Source of the DNA: CANIGN01 sp964538275
Lineage (GTDB): Bacteria; Bdellovibrionota; UBA2428
Direction: 5' to 3'
Length of the DNA stretch: 64,000 nt
NCBI GenBank assembly: GCA_964538275.1
Contig: CAZIFW010000009.1
Span: 1 to 64,000, forward strand
Part shown: positions 8,443 to 17,775 of the stretch, piece by piece
Numbering within the stretch: position 1 is the first letter of the stretch
Layout: each line of letters begins with the position of its first letter
Position numbers and translations under genes: made by a program
Notes under the pieces: generated by a model
The model's database searches: none
Told to the model about the DNA's origin: nothing
What the model saw: the letters and a program-made list of their open reading frames with translations, nothing else

Positions 8443-9206
8443 TGCGCCCTCCGATGTTGTAGAAAATACTCAGCAACAAAGCGTAATTTTAAATCATATG
8501 TATCTTCAAAACTTTCGTCGTTCGGAATCAAAACTCGGGAGAGAAACTCTTGGCCCTTTTCCATTAGCAATGTATTTTGCTGCAACAATAAAGAAGTTGC
8601 TTGTCTTAAAAAAGAGTTAGCTTCTTCTAAACTGCAATCCATAACTTTATATTTTTGAAGTCTCAAATCGTACTGTTCACGAGTGAGATACAAGTAAGCT
8701 TCATCTTTTATAAGATTCGGAGAATACAAAACAAGTGTGTTTGTAGCCATATCCCCCACTCTTTGGTTTTTCTTTGAACAAAGCATGCTAATGATTCCTG
8801 GAAAAATTAAAAGCACATCCACATAAGCTCTAAAAACTTCTCTAAGCACACACTGTTTAAAGCTTAGATTTTTTCCATCTAGAGATACCACAAACATTCC
8901 AAGGGCTTTTTTACCTAAGGTTTTTCCGTAGATGTGTTCGAAATATATAAAATACGCGTGCCAAACAGCCGCCGCAGTTAAAACAAAAAATATTGCCCCT
9001 AGAATAATTGGAATTAAGAAAGCGGAGCCTAGCCCATATATCTTCCATTGAAGCTCTTCTTCATTTGGAAATCCTAATGCTGCAAAGATTCCCAGAAAAA
9101 CAATAAGAACGAGAGCATAGAGAACAGCAGAAACAATGGAACTATCAATAACGAAGGCTAAAATCCTTCGTCCTATGGGCGCTGGAATAAAATCATTTTG
9201 TGTCAT
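8439..9206 (-). CDS. RDD family membrane protein (long)
   Basis: 255-residue protein with an RDD domain over residues 8-170: APIGRRILAFVIDSSIVS (Arg and Asp), IYGKTLGKKALGMFVVS and NQRVGDMATNTLVLYS. The last 85 residues are a hydrophilic, probably cytoplasmic, helical extension missing from its neighbour. It follows asmA after 8 bases and overlaps the next RDD gene by 4, so it belongs to the leuS-HIT-asmA-RDD-RDD run. Substrate unknown. Confidence 0.85.
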   Translation of the reverse strand: MTQNDFIPAPIGRRILAFVIDSSIVSAVLYALVLIVFLGIFAALGFPNEEELQWKIYGLGSAFLIPIILGAIFFVLTAAAVWHAYFIYFEHIYGKTLGKKALGMFVVSLDGKNLSFKQCVLREVFRAYVDVLLIFPGIISMLCSKKNQRVGDMATNTLVLYSPNLIKDEAYLYLTREQYDLRLQKYKVMDCSLEEANSFLRQATSLLLQQNTLLMEKGQEFLSRVLIPNDESFEDTYDLKLRFVAEYFLQHRRAQ

Positions 9207-9214
9207 TGGTTATT

Positions 9215-11515
9215 CTATTTAATCTTAAACAAATTTTTCAAAACATCTTCTGGCTTTTGACCTTCTAATACTTTTTGAATTCCCTTTTGAAGTTCTTTTT
9301 CGGCCGTCTTTTTAAGAACCCGAGTGCCCATTTTTGAAATGGTGTAATTTATATCGGGCTTAGCTGCATCCATGGGACCTGACATTTTTACAGGAATTTC
9401 AATTTTTCCACTTTTACCAACTGCTTCGGGCCACTTAACAACTTGAGGAGATAAAAATACGTCTCCTGTAAGTTCAAGCATTCTATCAAAATTAATAGCG
9501 CCAGCTGCTTTGTACTGAATTTCTCCCATATTGTATTCATCAGGTTCAAAAACGATATCTATATTATTGAGCACAATTCGACGACCTACAATTTTGCTAT
9601 CAAGCTTCAAAGTTTTAAATTTACCCTTAAGCTTATCTTCCGAAACATTACCCTTTAACTCTGGCCGTTGAGGAAGTTGCTTCATCAGACCCGAAACAAT
9701 TTTAGATAACTGCAAACTCGTGTTTCCGTTTAAAATTTCACCATTAATTCCGCCAGATAAATTCTTTTCTACTTGAGCTTTTTTAAATCCAGCCCCCGCA
9801 AAACGCGCACTCCCATTTAGTTTTCCACTCATTTGCCCCTTCCATGCCGGCGCATGAGCTGCAATTGCCCTAGCTAAATCTATATTTAGCAATTTCAAAT
9901 TATAGTCAAAGGTGGGTGCCGCAGGAATCAATCTAGATGAACCTGCCATTTGAAGCTTGCCGCCATATCCATTAAATGAAGCATCTTTAAAAGCTAAATT
10001 GCGTGCGTTGTAATTTGCAGCAACAACTACATTATTTAAAGTTGCGCCTTCAAGTTTTAACTCTTTAAAATCTACACTTAGAGCAACCTTGGCTTTATCG
10101 AGCATTGGGTTTTTAAGAGACTTTTCTAATCCTGGAGCCATTTCATCCATGCTGGCATCAAGTGCTTTTCCCTGTGCCGCTCCCCCGCCGGCTTCAGCCT
10201 TTCCCGCCTGTGATTCCTTTCCACTGTTTAGAAAAGCGAGATCTAAATTTTTACTCTGCAATGAAATTTTAACATCTGGAGCCTTCATCCCCCGTGCACT
10301 TAGACGCAATCTTAAATCACTTTTTCCAATAAGCAGATCAGCAGGATCAACTTCAACAATAGGATCTTCAAGGGTTCCTTGAACTTTAATTTTTATTTTT
10401 AACTCATTTATAGGCAAGCTGAGCTTGGGAGTTTTGCCCTTCAGATCATCTGCTTTGAATTCAATATCGAGTGCTGGGTTTTTTATGGGCCCTTTGGCTC
10501 GCGCATAAAAGGAAACATTCCCCTGTAACTTATAATCGTTAAGCAATGGACTAAGAGCCGCAATATCTTCAAGTTTGGAACTTTGGTTTTGCAAATCAAA
10601 ATCTACCGTTCCCGTGTCAGAGCCTACGCCTACAGCGTCCACCTTACCTGCAAGTTTAAAACTTGCGAGCTCTAAGTTCATATCAGATATCTTAAAATCA
10701 GTTGTTGCTGCTTTTGCGTAATTACCTTTGAGGTTAAATTTAAGTGGAATTTTTTCTGCCTTGTTAAAGGAGGCTCCAACCTTAATCAACATTTGAGAAA
10801 AATCACCCACCAAGTCAAATTCAGCTCCAATGTCTTCACCCGACTTACGACTTACAATTTCACCACTAAATTCAAAAGGGCCTTTAAACTCTCCACTTTC
10901 ATCTTTGTAATTTACATTGGAAACAATTTTAACATCTATAGGAGAATTAAAACCTAAATTACTTAAGAGCAACTCATCTACAGTAACATCTGCATTAGCC
11001 TTAGCGCTTTTTAGTATAATTTTTGCATCATTCATTTTTAATGTCAGAGTTGCTGATTCAATCTTTTTTTGAATAAAAGAGGGGGAAGCATCAGTAGGAG
11101 CAGCTTCAGCTGCAGCTTTTTCTTCAGGCGTTTTAGCTGCCATTAAGGTTTCAAAGTTATATTTACCATTTTTTTCTGTGATAAATATTTCAGGTTTCAC
11201 AAGTTCGATTGTTGCAGAAGGGGCAAAGAGTAATCCGTAGAGAGGAACGGATATTTTTAAATCCGACCCTTTAATAATTTGTTCAGGAAAGGTGGGATCA
11301 TTCGGTGTAATTTCAACAGATTCTGTTGTGATACGAATAGAAGGAATAAGCCCTAAGCTTAACTTTCCTAGTTTTACTTTTGAGTTAGTCGCCGCTCCAG
11401 CTTTGCTTTCGATTTCGGGTCTAAACTTATCTACGTTTATGAAAAACGGAGCGATAAGCAAAATTGCAAAAAGAACTCCAAAAACAATTGCGGTAATTTT
11501 TAGGCCACGTTTCAT
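9215..11515 (-). CDS. AsmA family protein
   Basis: 766-residue envelope protein with a single N-terminal membrane helix (about residues 5-25) and a long periplasmic part rich in beta strands. The opening (FFINVDKFRPEIESKAGAATNSKVKLGKL) and the C-terminal repeats, including IVGRRIVLNNIDIVFEPDEY and a Lys-rich ending, are typical of AsmA proteins, which belong to the repeating beta-groove (bridge-like lipid transfer) superfamily and affect outer-membrane lipid content. A low-complexity Ala/Gly stretch sits near residues 440-460. It starts 15 bases after the HIT gene stop with GGGGC before its ATG. Lipid transport in this organism is inference from the family. Confidence 0.87.
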   Translation of the reverse strand: MKRGLKITAIVFGVLFAILLIAPFFINVDKFRPEIESKAGAATNSKVKLGKLSLGLIPSIRITTESVEITPNDPTFPEQIIKGSDLKISVPLYGLLFAPSATIELVKPEIFITEKNGKYNFETLMAAKTPEEKAAAEAAPTDASPSFIQKKIESATLTLKMNDAKIILKSAKANADVTVDELLLSNLGFNSPIDVKIVSNVNYKDESGEFKGPFEFSGEIVSRKSGEDIGAEFDLVGDFSQMLIKVGASFNKAEKIPLKFNLKGNYAKAATTDFKISDMNLELASFKLAGKVDAVGVGSDTGTVDFDLQNQSSKLEDIAALSPLLNDYKLQGNVSFYARAKGPIKNPALDIEFKADDLKGKTPKLSLPINELKIKIKVQGTLEDPIVEVDPADLLIGKSDLRLRLSARGMKAPDVKISLQSKNLDLAFLNSGKESQAGKAEAGGGAAQGKALDASMDEMAPGLEKSLKNPMLDKAKVALSVDFKELKLEGATLNNVVVAANYNARNLAFKDASFNGYGGKLQMAGSSRLIPAAPTFDYNLKLLNIDLARAIAAHAPAWKGQMSGKLNGSARFAGAGFKKAQVEKNLSGGINGEILNGNTSLQLSKIVSGLMKQLPQRPELKGNVSEDKLKGKFKTLKLDSKIVGRRIVLNNIDIVFEPDEYNMGEIQYKAAGAINFDRMLELTGDVFLSPQVVKWPEAVGKSGKIEIPVKMSGPMDAAKPDINYTISKMGTRVLKKTAEKELQKGIQKVLEGQKPEDVLKNLFKIK

Positions 11516-11530
11516 AGCCCCTAAATTACA

Positions 11531-11875
11531 TTATCCTGGGGGCCAAGACAAAGGACGACCACCTAATACATGCATGTGAAGGTGAAAAACGGTTTGACCC
11601 GCCAGCTCGCCATTATTGATCACCACACGGAAACCTTCTTCGCTTAGGCCTAATTTTGCTGCAAGTTCTTGGCAAACAAGCAAAAGATGGCCCAAAAGCT
11701 CCTTGTCAGCCCTCTCAGACTCACTGAGCTTTGGAATGACCTTCCGCGGAATCACTAAAAAGTGCTGCGGTGCCTGAGGACGAATATCTCGAATAGCAAA
11801 ACAAAGCTCATCTTCATGAATAATGTCTGCTGGAATTTCTTTTGCAATGATGCGTTCAAAAAGAGTTTTAGACAT
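11531..11875 (-). CDS. HIT family protein (HinT-like purine nucleoside phosphoramidase)
   Basis: 114-residue HIT domain protein of the Hint branch, which hydrolyses AMP-lysine or AMP-amine phosphoramidates. The His triad is His98-x-His100-x-His102 in VFHLHMHVLGGR, and the preceding NNGELAGQTV is the Hint signature. Full length. A GAGGAT ribosome-binding site precedes the ATG. It lies 27 bases downstream of leuS and 15 bases before asmA in the same direction. Linkage to an aminoacyl-tRNA synthetase is suggestive because Hint removes aminoacyl-AMP, but this is inference. Confidence 0.92.
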   Translation of the reverse strand: MSKTLFERIIAKEIPADIIHEDELCFAIRDIRPQAPQHFLVIPRKVIPKLSESERADKELLGHLLLVCQELAAKLGLSEEGFRVVINNGELAGQTVFHLHMHVLGGRPLSWPPG

Positions 11876-11902
11876 TTTTTATCCTCATTTTAGTAAAAAA
11901 AA

Positions 11903-14338
11903 TTAAACCACAATGTTCACAAGTTTATTAGGAACCACAATAACCTTCTTAGGTGTTTGTCCAGGCATTTTGTCGCTTACTGCCTTTAAAGCTAATTCTT
12001 TAAGTTCTGCCTCTGGCATATTGCGAGCTACGGTTAAGCGATCGCGAAGTTTACCATTCACTTGAACAACTACCAAAACTTGATCAAGTTCAATACAAGC
12101 AGGATCAAATGTTGGCCAAGCCTCGCGAGTGAGCGATGTTGTGTTGCCTAACTTAGCCCAAACTTCTTCGCAAATATGCGGTGCAAGTGGAGCCATGATC
12201 AATGTCAGTCGAGACAAGAAAGACTTGGGAATTTCTTTAGGAGATTTGTCATTCAAATCATTTAAACAAATCATCAAGTTCGAAATTGCCGTATTAAAAG
12301 ACAATCGCTCATAATCATCCTGAAGTTGTTTAATAGTGCGATGTAAAATATGTCTAAGCGCAAAGTCCCATTTCTCCTCAGGGATATCCACAACATTTTT
12401 TCCAAGAGTTCCTGTTTCTACATCCACTGCAAGTTTCCAAAACTTAGTTAAAAATCTAAACACGCCCTCAATACTAGATGTCTGCCAAGGCTTGCTCTTT
12501 TCAATAGGCCCTAAAAACATTTCAAAAAGTCTAAATGTATCTGAACCATAATCTTTAATAACTTGATCGGGGTTCACAACGTTGCCACGACTCTTACTCA
12601 TTTTCTCGCCGTCTTCACCCTGCATAAGACCTTGGTGCACTAGCTTCTTAAAGGGCTCGTCGCTTGAGAGATAACCTAAATCAAAAAGTACTTTTTGCCA
12701 GAAACGAGAATACAAGAGGTGCCCCACTGCGTGCTCGGCTCCACCCATGTAAAAATCAACTTGCCCCCAATACTCCTGAGCTTCTTTAGAAACAAAAGCC
12801 CCTGTGTTTTTGGGATCCATGTAGCGCAGCCAATACCAACTTGAACCCGCACTTCCGGGCATTGTGTTCGTCTCTCTTAGTTTCCCATCTTTATAATTTA
12901 CCCACTCCGAAACAGCAGCCAAAGGAGACTCCCCTGTTCCGGTAGGCTGATAACTTTCAACTTTAGGTAATGTCACAGGAAGTTCTGAATCTTGAAGAAC
13001 TTCAAAATCCATTGGATTTTTAGGATTTAACACAACGGGAATAGGCTCTCCCCAATAACGCTGACGAGAAAAAACCCAGTCCCGCAATTTGTAAGTTATT
13101 TTTTTCTCGCCAATTTTTTTAGCAGCTAAATGTTCGATTATTTTTTCGCCCGCTTCTTTGAAAGGAAGTCCATCAACCTGAAGACCGGCTACATTAGAGT
13201 GAATATTTTTTCCATCGGCATCAATCACTTCAATGATAGGCAAAGAGAAGGTTTCAGCAAACTCCTTATCGCGCTCATCGTGTGCGGGTACAGCCATAAT
13301 GGCTCCTGTTCCGTAACTAATTAGCACATAGTCTGCGACCCAAACTGGAATTTCTTTTCCAGTGATTGGATGTGTACAATAACCACCTGTGAATACGCCT
13401 GTTTTTCCTTTAGCCAAATCTGTTCGCTGAAGATCACTCTTTTTAGAAGCATCAGAAACATAGTGTTGAACTTTTGCTTTTTGCGCATCTGTGGTGAGTA
13501 CTTCCACAAGCGGATGCTCAGGAGCCACCACCATAAAAGTAACACCCATAAGTGTATCGGGACGAGTGGTAAAGACTTCTAAAAATTTTGAAGAATCATA
13601 TTTGAGCGGAAACTTAAGTTGTGCGCCAACACTTTTTCCAATCCAGTTGCGTTGCAACTCTTTTGTACTTTCTGGCCAATCAACTTTATCTAAATCATTC
13701 AATAACCTCTCAGCATATGAAGTTATGCGCATCATCCACTGACGCATAGGCCTTCGAATAACCGGATGCCCTCCACGCTCTGATTTACCATCAATCACTT
13801 CATCATTGGCAAGAACAGTGCCGAGTGCTGGACACCAATTCACAGCAACTTCGTCTTGATAAGCTAAACCTTTTTCAATCAATTTTTTAAAAATCCATTG
13901 AGTCCATTTATAATAATTGGGATCTGTCGTGTTAATTTCCCGACTCCAGTCGTAACTCAATCCAATAGAACGTAATTGTTTTTTGTAAGTCTCTATATTT
14001 TTTTTCGTTGTGATTTCAGGATGAATTCCTTTTTGAATGGCATATTGTTCGGCAGGTAATCCAAAAGCATCCCAGCCCATTGGATGCAAAACGTTAAAGC
14101 CTTGCATACGTTTATAACGACTCAAAATATCTGTTGCGATGTACCCTAAAGGATGGCCCACATGGAGCCCTTCGCCCGAAGGATAGGGAAACATATCTAA
14201 AATATAAAACTTTTTTTCTGGTAGCTGAGCGTCCCCAGGTTGAAGTGCCTTAAAGCACTCATTTTTTTCCCAGTAACTTTGCCACTTTTCTTCTGCGCTT
14301 TTCCACTGCCCAAGGATTACGGAACGTTCTTCTGACAT
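11903..14338 (-). CDS. leuS: Leucyl-tRNA synthetase
   Basis: Class I synthetase charging tRNA-Leu. The HIGH-type motif appears in YPSGEGLHVGHPLGY, and KMSKS appears in GEKMSKSRGNVVNP. The CP1 editing domain is present (TTRPDTLMGVTF and GTGAIMAVPAHDERD). The anticodon and C-terminal domains end normally. I chose the ATG at 14338 (811 residues, beginning MSEERS); a TTG at 14380 would add 14 residues of poor sequence. It heads a run of five minus-strand genes. No T-box leader is visible. Confidence 0.97.
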   Translation of the reverse strand: MSEERSVILGQWKSAEEKWQSYWEKNECFKALQPGDAQLPEKKFYILDMFPYPSGEGLHVGHPLGYIATDILSRYKRMQGFNVLHPMGWDAFGLPAEQYAIQKGIHPEITTKKNIETYKKQLRSIGLSYDWSREINTTDPNYYKWTQWIFKKLIEKGLAYQDEVAVNWCPALGTVLANDEVIDGKSERGGHPVIRRPMRQWMMRITSYAERLLNDLDKVDWPESTKELQRNWIGKSVGAQLKFPLKYDSSKFLEVFTTRPDTLMGVTFMVVAPEHPLVEVLTTDAQKAKVQHYVSDASKKSDLQRTDLAKGKTGVFTGGYCTHPITGKEIPVWVADYVLISYGTGAIMAVPAHDERDKEFAETFSLPIIEVIDADGKNIHSNVAGLQVDGLPFKEAGEKIIEHLAAKKIGEKKITYKLRDWVFSRQRYWGEPIPVVLNPKNPMDFEVLQDSELPVTLPKVESYQPTGTGESPLAAVSEWVNYKDGKLRETNTMPGSAGSSWYWLRYMDPKNTGAFVSKEAQEYWGQVDFYMGGAEHAVGHLLYSRFWQKVLFDLGYLSSDEPFKKLVHQGLMQGEDGEKMSKSRGNVVNPDQVIKDYGSDTFRLFEMFLGPIEKSKPWQTSSIEGVFRFLTKFWKLAVDVETGTLGKNVVDIPEEKWDFALRHILHRTIKQLQDDYERLSFNTAISNLMICLNDLNDKSPKEIPKSFLSRLTLIMAPLAPHICEEVWAKLGNTTSLTREAWPTFDPACIELDQVLVVVQVNGKLRDRLTVARNMPEAELKELALKAVSDKMPGQTPKKVIVVPNKLVNIVV

Positions 14339-14475
14339 GCCCAAAAGCTTAGCGCATTTGCTAAAAGCTTGTCCTATCAAAATTTAAGCTATTCTGGCGC
14401 GGAACACGAATTGTTAACTCGTGGTTAAGTTAAGAAATTCACCCCTATTTCATACTCCAAATCTTTGGCAGCACC

Positions 14476-14481
14476 GATAAT
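14476..14481 (+). promoter_or_regulatory. Putative -10 box giving a leaderless prepilin mRNA
   Basis: GATAAT matches TATAAT at five of six positions and ends six bases before the ATG at 14488, placing the predicted transcription start on the start codon itself. There is no Shine-Dalgarno sequence. No convincing -35 is seen (TACTCC at the expected place). Confidence 0.4.
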
Positions 14482-14487
14482 ACATAT

Positions 14488-16353
14488 ATGGACACAGAGC
14501 TGCACGTGCATTCATTTTTTCCCCGCACCCGTAAAGGCTTTGCCATTGCCGAAGTACTTCTCGCCATCGGACTGGTGGGTATGGCAGCGCTCATTGTAAG
14601 TGGCCTGGGACAACAAGTCCTAAATCTCGCAAAATCATCAAAGCAAACAGCAGCAACAATCGAACTTCGCACTAAAACAAATTCAATTTCTCGCAACCTC
14701 GATTCTTGGCTTGGCAAAATGCGAAGCTCACTTGAAACCAAAGGGCTTTATGCCGCTTGTATTCCGGATCCTAGCTCCGCAACCTCTCTTTTTAAATGTC
14801 CCGCGGTAGATGCCTCTATCTTGGACAGTGATGCTGAACTCAAACGTATTGCTGGTAATCAACTGCACGCTGTCTCAGCTCCCGTGATTGATCTCTTAGG
14901 AGAGCGAATTGCAGGTACTGTAGAAGAACCCCTCTACCTCGATCTTGATGGCCGTAAATGCCAACAAACAAATCTACTCAACTGCCCGCTAAAATCCACA
15001 GGTTTTTTCTTGCGCTCTAACCCCGCCCTTGATTCCACTCCGGGAAATGTGCGCTTTGTTGTAAAAATTGAAGCCAACCGAAGCTCTGAACAAATCAAAG
15101 GCGCGGCTCCGCTACGTACCCAGTACTTAAGCATTGATGTGGGTAGCGAATGGCAACAAGTTGTAGGCTTTTGTCCTGCCGGAAGTATCAAGATTGGTTA
15201 TCTCGCAAGCGGATCTCCTAACTGTGTGCATCCCACTAAAAAATGTGCGGTAGGAACCATCGCTCTTGGACTAGACAAATCATCTAATCCTATTTGCGCA
15301 ACCCCTCCCGCTTCGTGTGTAAGTGGCGGAGCCGTAGTTGATACCGCATCGAACACTTTAGTGTGCTCTAGCTCCTCTCCGTGTTCATCCAATCAAATTT
15401 TTCTAGGTTATTATTCAGGCACAGGAACTCCTATGTGCTCCGGCACCAATATCAGCTGTCCAGACGGACAAGTACAAGTGGGCATTCAAGGTACGTCAGG
15501 TTCACTCACAGCCCTTTGTAAAACTTTACCAAGTTGCCAAGACTCACAGAAACTTAGCTACGATGGCTCGCAGTTTGTTTGCCAAAGTGCAAGTGTTGCA
15601 AGTAATTGCGAAGAGGGTGAAGTTGTTGTTGGTATAAATACTGACGGAAGTGCGAAGTGTCAGCCGGCGGAGAGAGGTCTATCATCTTTAGAACTTACTT
15701 GCCCAGATGGTAGTTATGTTTCGGGACTTGATGCCAGTGGAAAAGTCAGCTGTAAGCCACTACCTATTGTCGCATCCGGCGGTTACAACGGACCTTTGTG
15801 GAAGTGCACCTGCGGTGGTTATATTAATATGCTCACAACTTCAAATCTTATTTTCGGTGAGACCTGTGTGCATGGTAATGGAGGAACTGCAAACAATGTT
15901 CAGTATTCTTCGTGGTCTTGTACGCAAGTACAGAAGGACTCAGCAAACTCCAACAGCAACACAACTAACAGCAATACAACTTCAAAATCTTTCAACAGCT
16001 TTGTAAGCGCTGAAATTGATATTCCAAACACAAGCACTACCGCCTTGATCAAGGTTGCTCATAATCTAGGTACAGTCCCCACTATAGTAAAGTGGGTTCT
16101 CGTATGTAAAACGGCTCAATTTGGATTTGATGTCGGTGACGAAATTGATTTCATGAGCACCTCTAATCCTGGCGGCAATAACTATAACCCAAGAACTTAC
16201 TTTCAAAACAAAACACATGTAGGCATATCTTGGTATAACCCCAGTAATTACCATGCCCGATCAGTCGGAAAAATCATTTCAAATACCATGGGAGAGAATT
16301 ATCAATCTCCAAACTGGAAACTTAAAGCCTATGTTTACTCAATAGCTCAGTAA
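14488..16353 (+). CDS. Prepilin-like surface protein with Cys-pair repeats and fibre-like C-terminus
   Basis: 621-residue chimeric protein. Residues 16-40 are a type IV prepilin signal: KG at 16-17, Phe18 at +1 of the mature protein and Glu22 at +5, then a hydrophobic helix, so a PilD-type peptidase should process it. Residues about 50-225 form a pseudopilin-like globular part. Residues 229-422 hold eight degenerate repeats, each with a pair of Cys 15-20 residues apart (229/246, 253/270, 277/293, 299/317, 324/344, 350/365, 374/391, 405/422). A linker rich in Ser/Asn/Thr (about 485-502) leads to a C-terminal beta-rich domain (503-621) with KVAHNLGTVPTIVKW, which resembles phage tail-fibre or receptor-binding tips. 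It could be a minor pilin carrying an adhesin. It is monocistronic and divergent from leuS. Confidence 0.8.
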   Translation: MDTELHVHSFFPRTRKGFAIAEVLLAIGLVGMAALIVSGLGQQVLNLAKSSKQTAATIELRTKTNSISRNLDSWLGKMRSSLETKGLYAACIPDPSSATSLFKCPAVDASILDSDAELKRIAGNQLHAVSAPVIDLLGERIAGTVEEPLYLDLDGRKCQQTNLLNCPLKSTGFFLRSNPALDSTPGNVRFVVKIEANRSSEQIKGAAPLRTQYLSIDVGSEWQQVVGFCPAGSIKIGYLASGSPNCVHPTKKCAVGTIALGLDKSSNPICATPPASCVSGGAVVDTASNTLVCSSSSPCSSNQIFLGYYSGTGTPMCSGTNISCPDGQVQVGIQGTSGSLTALCKTLPSCQDSQKLSYDGSQFVCQSASVASNCEEGEVVVGINTDGSAKCQPAERGLSSLELTCPDGSYVSGLDASGKVSCKPLPIVASGGYNGPLWKCTCGGYINMLTTSNLIFGETCVHGNGGTANNVQYSSWSCTQVQKDSANSNSNTTNSNTTSKSFNSFVSAEIDIPNTSTTALIKVAHNLGTVPTIVKWVLVCKTAQFGFDVGDEIDFMSTSNPGGNNYNPRTYFQNKTHVGISWYNPSNYHARSVGKIISNTMGENYQSPNWKLKAYVYSIAQ

Positions 16354-16452
16354 CGCACTCACTTGTCACATCTCCAGAATTGCTGAAAAGCACGCTGTGG
16401 CCAATTACTTTTTTAGCTATCTGCACAGTGATGATTCTGCTAAAAGTGACTC

Positions 16453-17775
16453 ATGGCTAAATCTACCCCTTTAGCCGAAAGGCTTAGACCACAAACACTC
16501 TCTGAATTTGTAGGTCAAAAGCACCTACTTGGAGAAGGACGATTTTTAAACACCCTTATTGAAACAAAAAGCGCGCTGCCTTCGCTAATTCTTTGGGGCC
16601 CTCCGGGTTGCGGTAAAACTACCCTTGCAAGATTGCTTGCCAAAGAATTTGATCTTGAACTTATTTCTCTCAATGCTGTGTCTGACGGAGTCAAAGAACT
16701 CAGACAAGTCTTTGAACAATCCAAACATAGCCTTCGCCCCACTCTACTTTTTGTAGATGAAATTCATCGATTTAAAAGCTCTCAACAAGATGCACTCTTA
16801 GGCGCTGTAGAGGCCGGCCAAGTTATTTTTGTGGGAGCCACTACTGAGAACCCAAGTTTTTATATCAATCGCGCTCTCATTAGCCGCTTAAGAGTATTGC
16901 AGCTCAAGGCACTTGAAACTGAGGATTTTGAAGAGATCATTATGCGTGCGCTAACAGACACAGAGCTAGGTCTTGGCAAGTTTGCAGTTGCCTTAAGCGA
17001 CAAAGTGAAAGAAAAACTCATTTTTAGTTCAGGTGGAGATGGGCGAGCATTATTAAATGTCTTGGAGCAAGCCGTGATTCGCAGCTCTCAACGTGGAGAG
17101 AAAATCTTACAGGAAGAAGATATCCAAGAAGCACTTCAACATAGCGTGAGCCATTATGATCGAAGTGGCGACAATCACTATGATTTTGTTTCAGCTCTTC
17201 ACAAATCGATTCGCAACTCCAATCCAGACGCTGCCCTTTATTACTTGGCGCGCATGTTAGAAGGTGGCGAAGATCCTCTTTTTATTATTCGCAGGCTCAT
17301 ACGTGCCGCCGCAGAAGATATCGGCCTTGCTGATCCCAACGCTTTAACGATGGCCATCAGTGCTAAAGAAGCCGTTGAACATTTAGGAATGCCCGAGTGT
17401 GATGTTGTGCTTGCACAAGTGAGCATTTATTTAGCAAGTGCACCTAAGTCTAACAGCGTGTACGAGGCCATGAGCGAAGCTAAAAAATTAGCTAAAAACT
17501 TTTCTGCACTTCCTGTTCCTTTGCATTTAAGAAATGCTGTGACAGATCTAATGAGCAATGTGGGATATGGCGATGGTTATAGTTACGACCATTCATGGCC
17601 TGAAAAGGTAAGCCCTATGGACTCCATGCCCCCTGAACTGAAAGGTGTAAAAATTTATCACCCCAGCGAATGGGCTTTTGAAAAAGAAGTCAAAAAGAGA
17701 ATTGAGTTTTTTGAAAAAGCTCGCGCTCGTGCAAGGCAATCTTCAAAAGATTATGAAAACAACTCAGAACATTAA
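16453..17775 (+). CDS. rarA: Replication-associated recombination protein A (AAA+ ATPase)
   Basis: MgsA/RarA/WRNIP1-type clamp-loader-like ATPase acting at stalled forks. Walker A is GPPGCGKT (residues 49-56) and Walker B is FVDEIHRF near residue 100. The sensor 1 region VGATTENPSFYINRAL and the family C-terminal segment (ALYYLARMLEGGEDPLFI, then SYDHSWPEK) are typical. The 440-residue length is normal. The ATG at 16453 lacks a Shine-Dalgarno sequence; TAAAAG at 16441-16446 may be a -10 for a very short leader. Its last 4 bases overlap the convergent GDPD gene. Confidence 0.95.
   Translation: MAKSTPLAERLRPQTLSEFVGQKHLLGEGRFLNTLIETKSALPSLILWGPPGCGKTTLARLLAKEFDLELISLNAVSDGVKELRQVFEQSKHSLRPTLLFVDEIHRFKSSQQDALLGAVEAGQVIFVGATTENPSFYINRALISRLRVLQLKALETEDFEEIIMRALTDTELGLGKFAVALSDKVKEKLIFSSGGDGRALLNVLEQAVIRSSQRGEKILQEEDIQEALQHSVSHYDRSGDNHYDFVSALHKSIRNSNPDAALYYLARMLEGGEDPLFIIRRLIRAAAEDIGLADPNALTMAISAKEAVEHLGMPECDVVLAQVSIYLASAPKSNSVYEAMSEAKKLAKNFSALPVPLHLRNAVTDLMSNVGYGDGYSYDHSWPEKVSPMDSMPPELKGVKIYHPSEWAFEKEVKKRIEFFEKARARARQSSKDYENNSEH

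Noticed and set aside
14472..14480. ACCGATAA resembling a sigma-28 -10 (GCCGATAA) before the prepilin gene
   Set aside because: No TAAA-type -35 at the right distance, and it would start transcription inside the gene; a GATAAT -10 for a leaderless message explains the position better.
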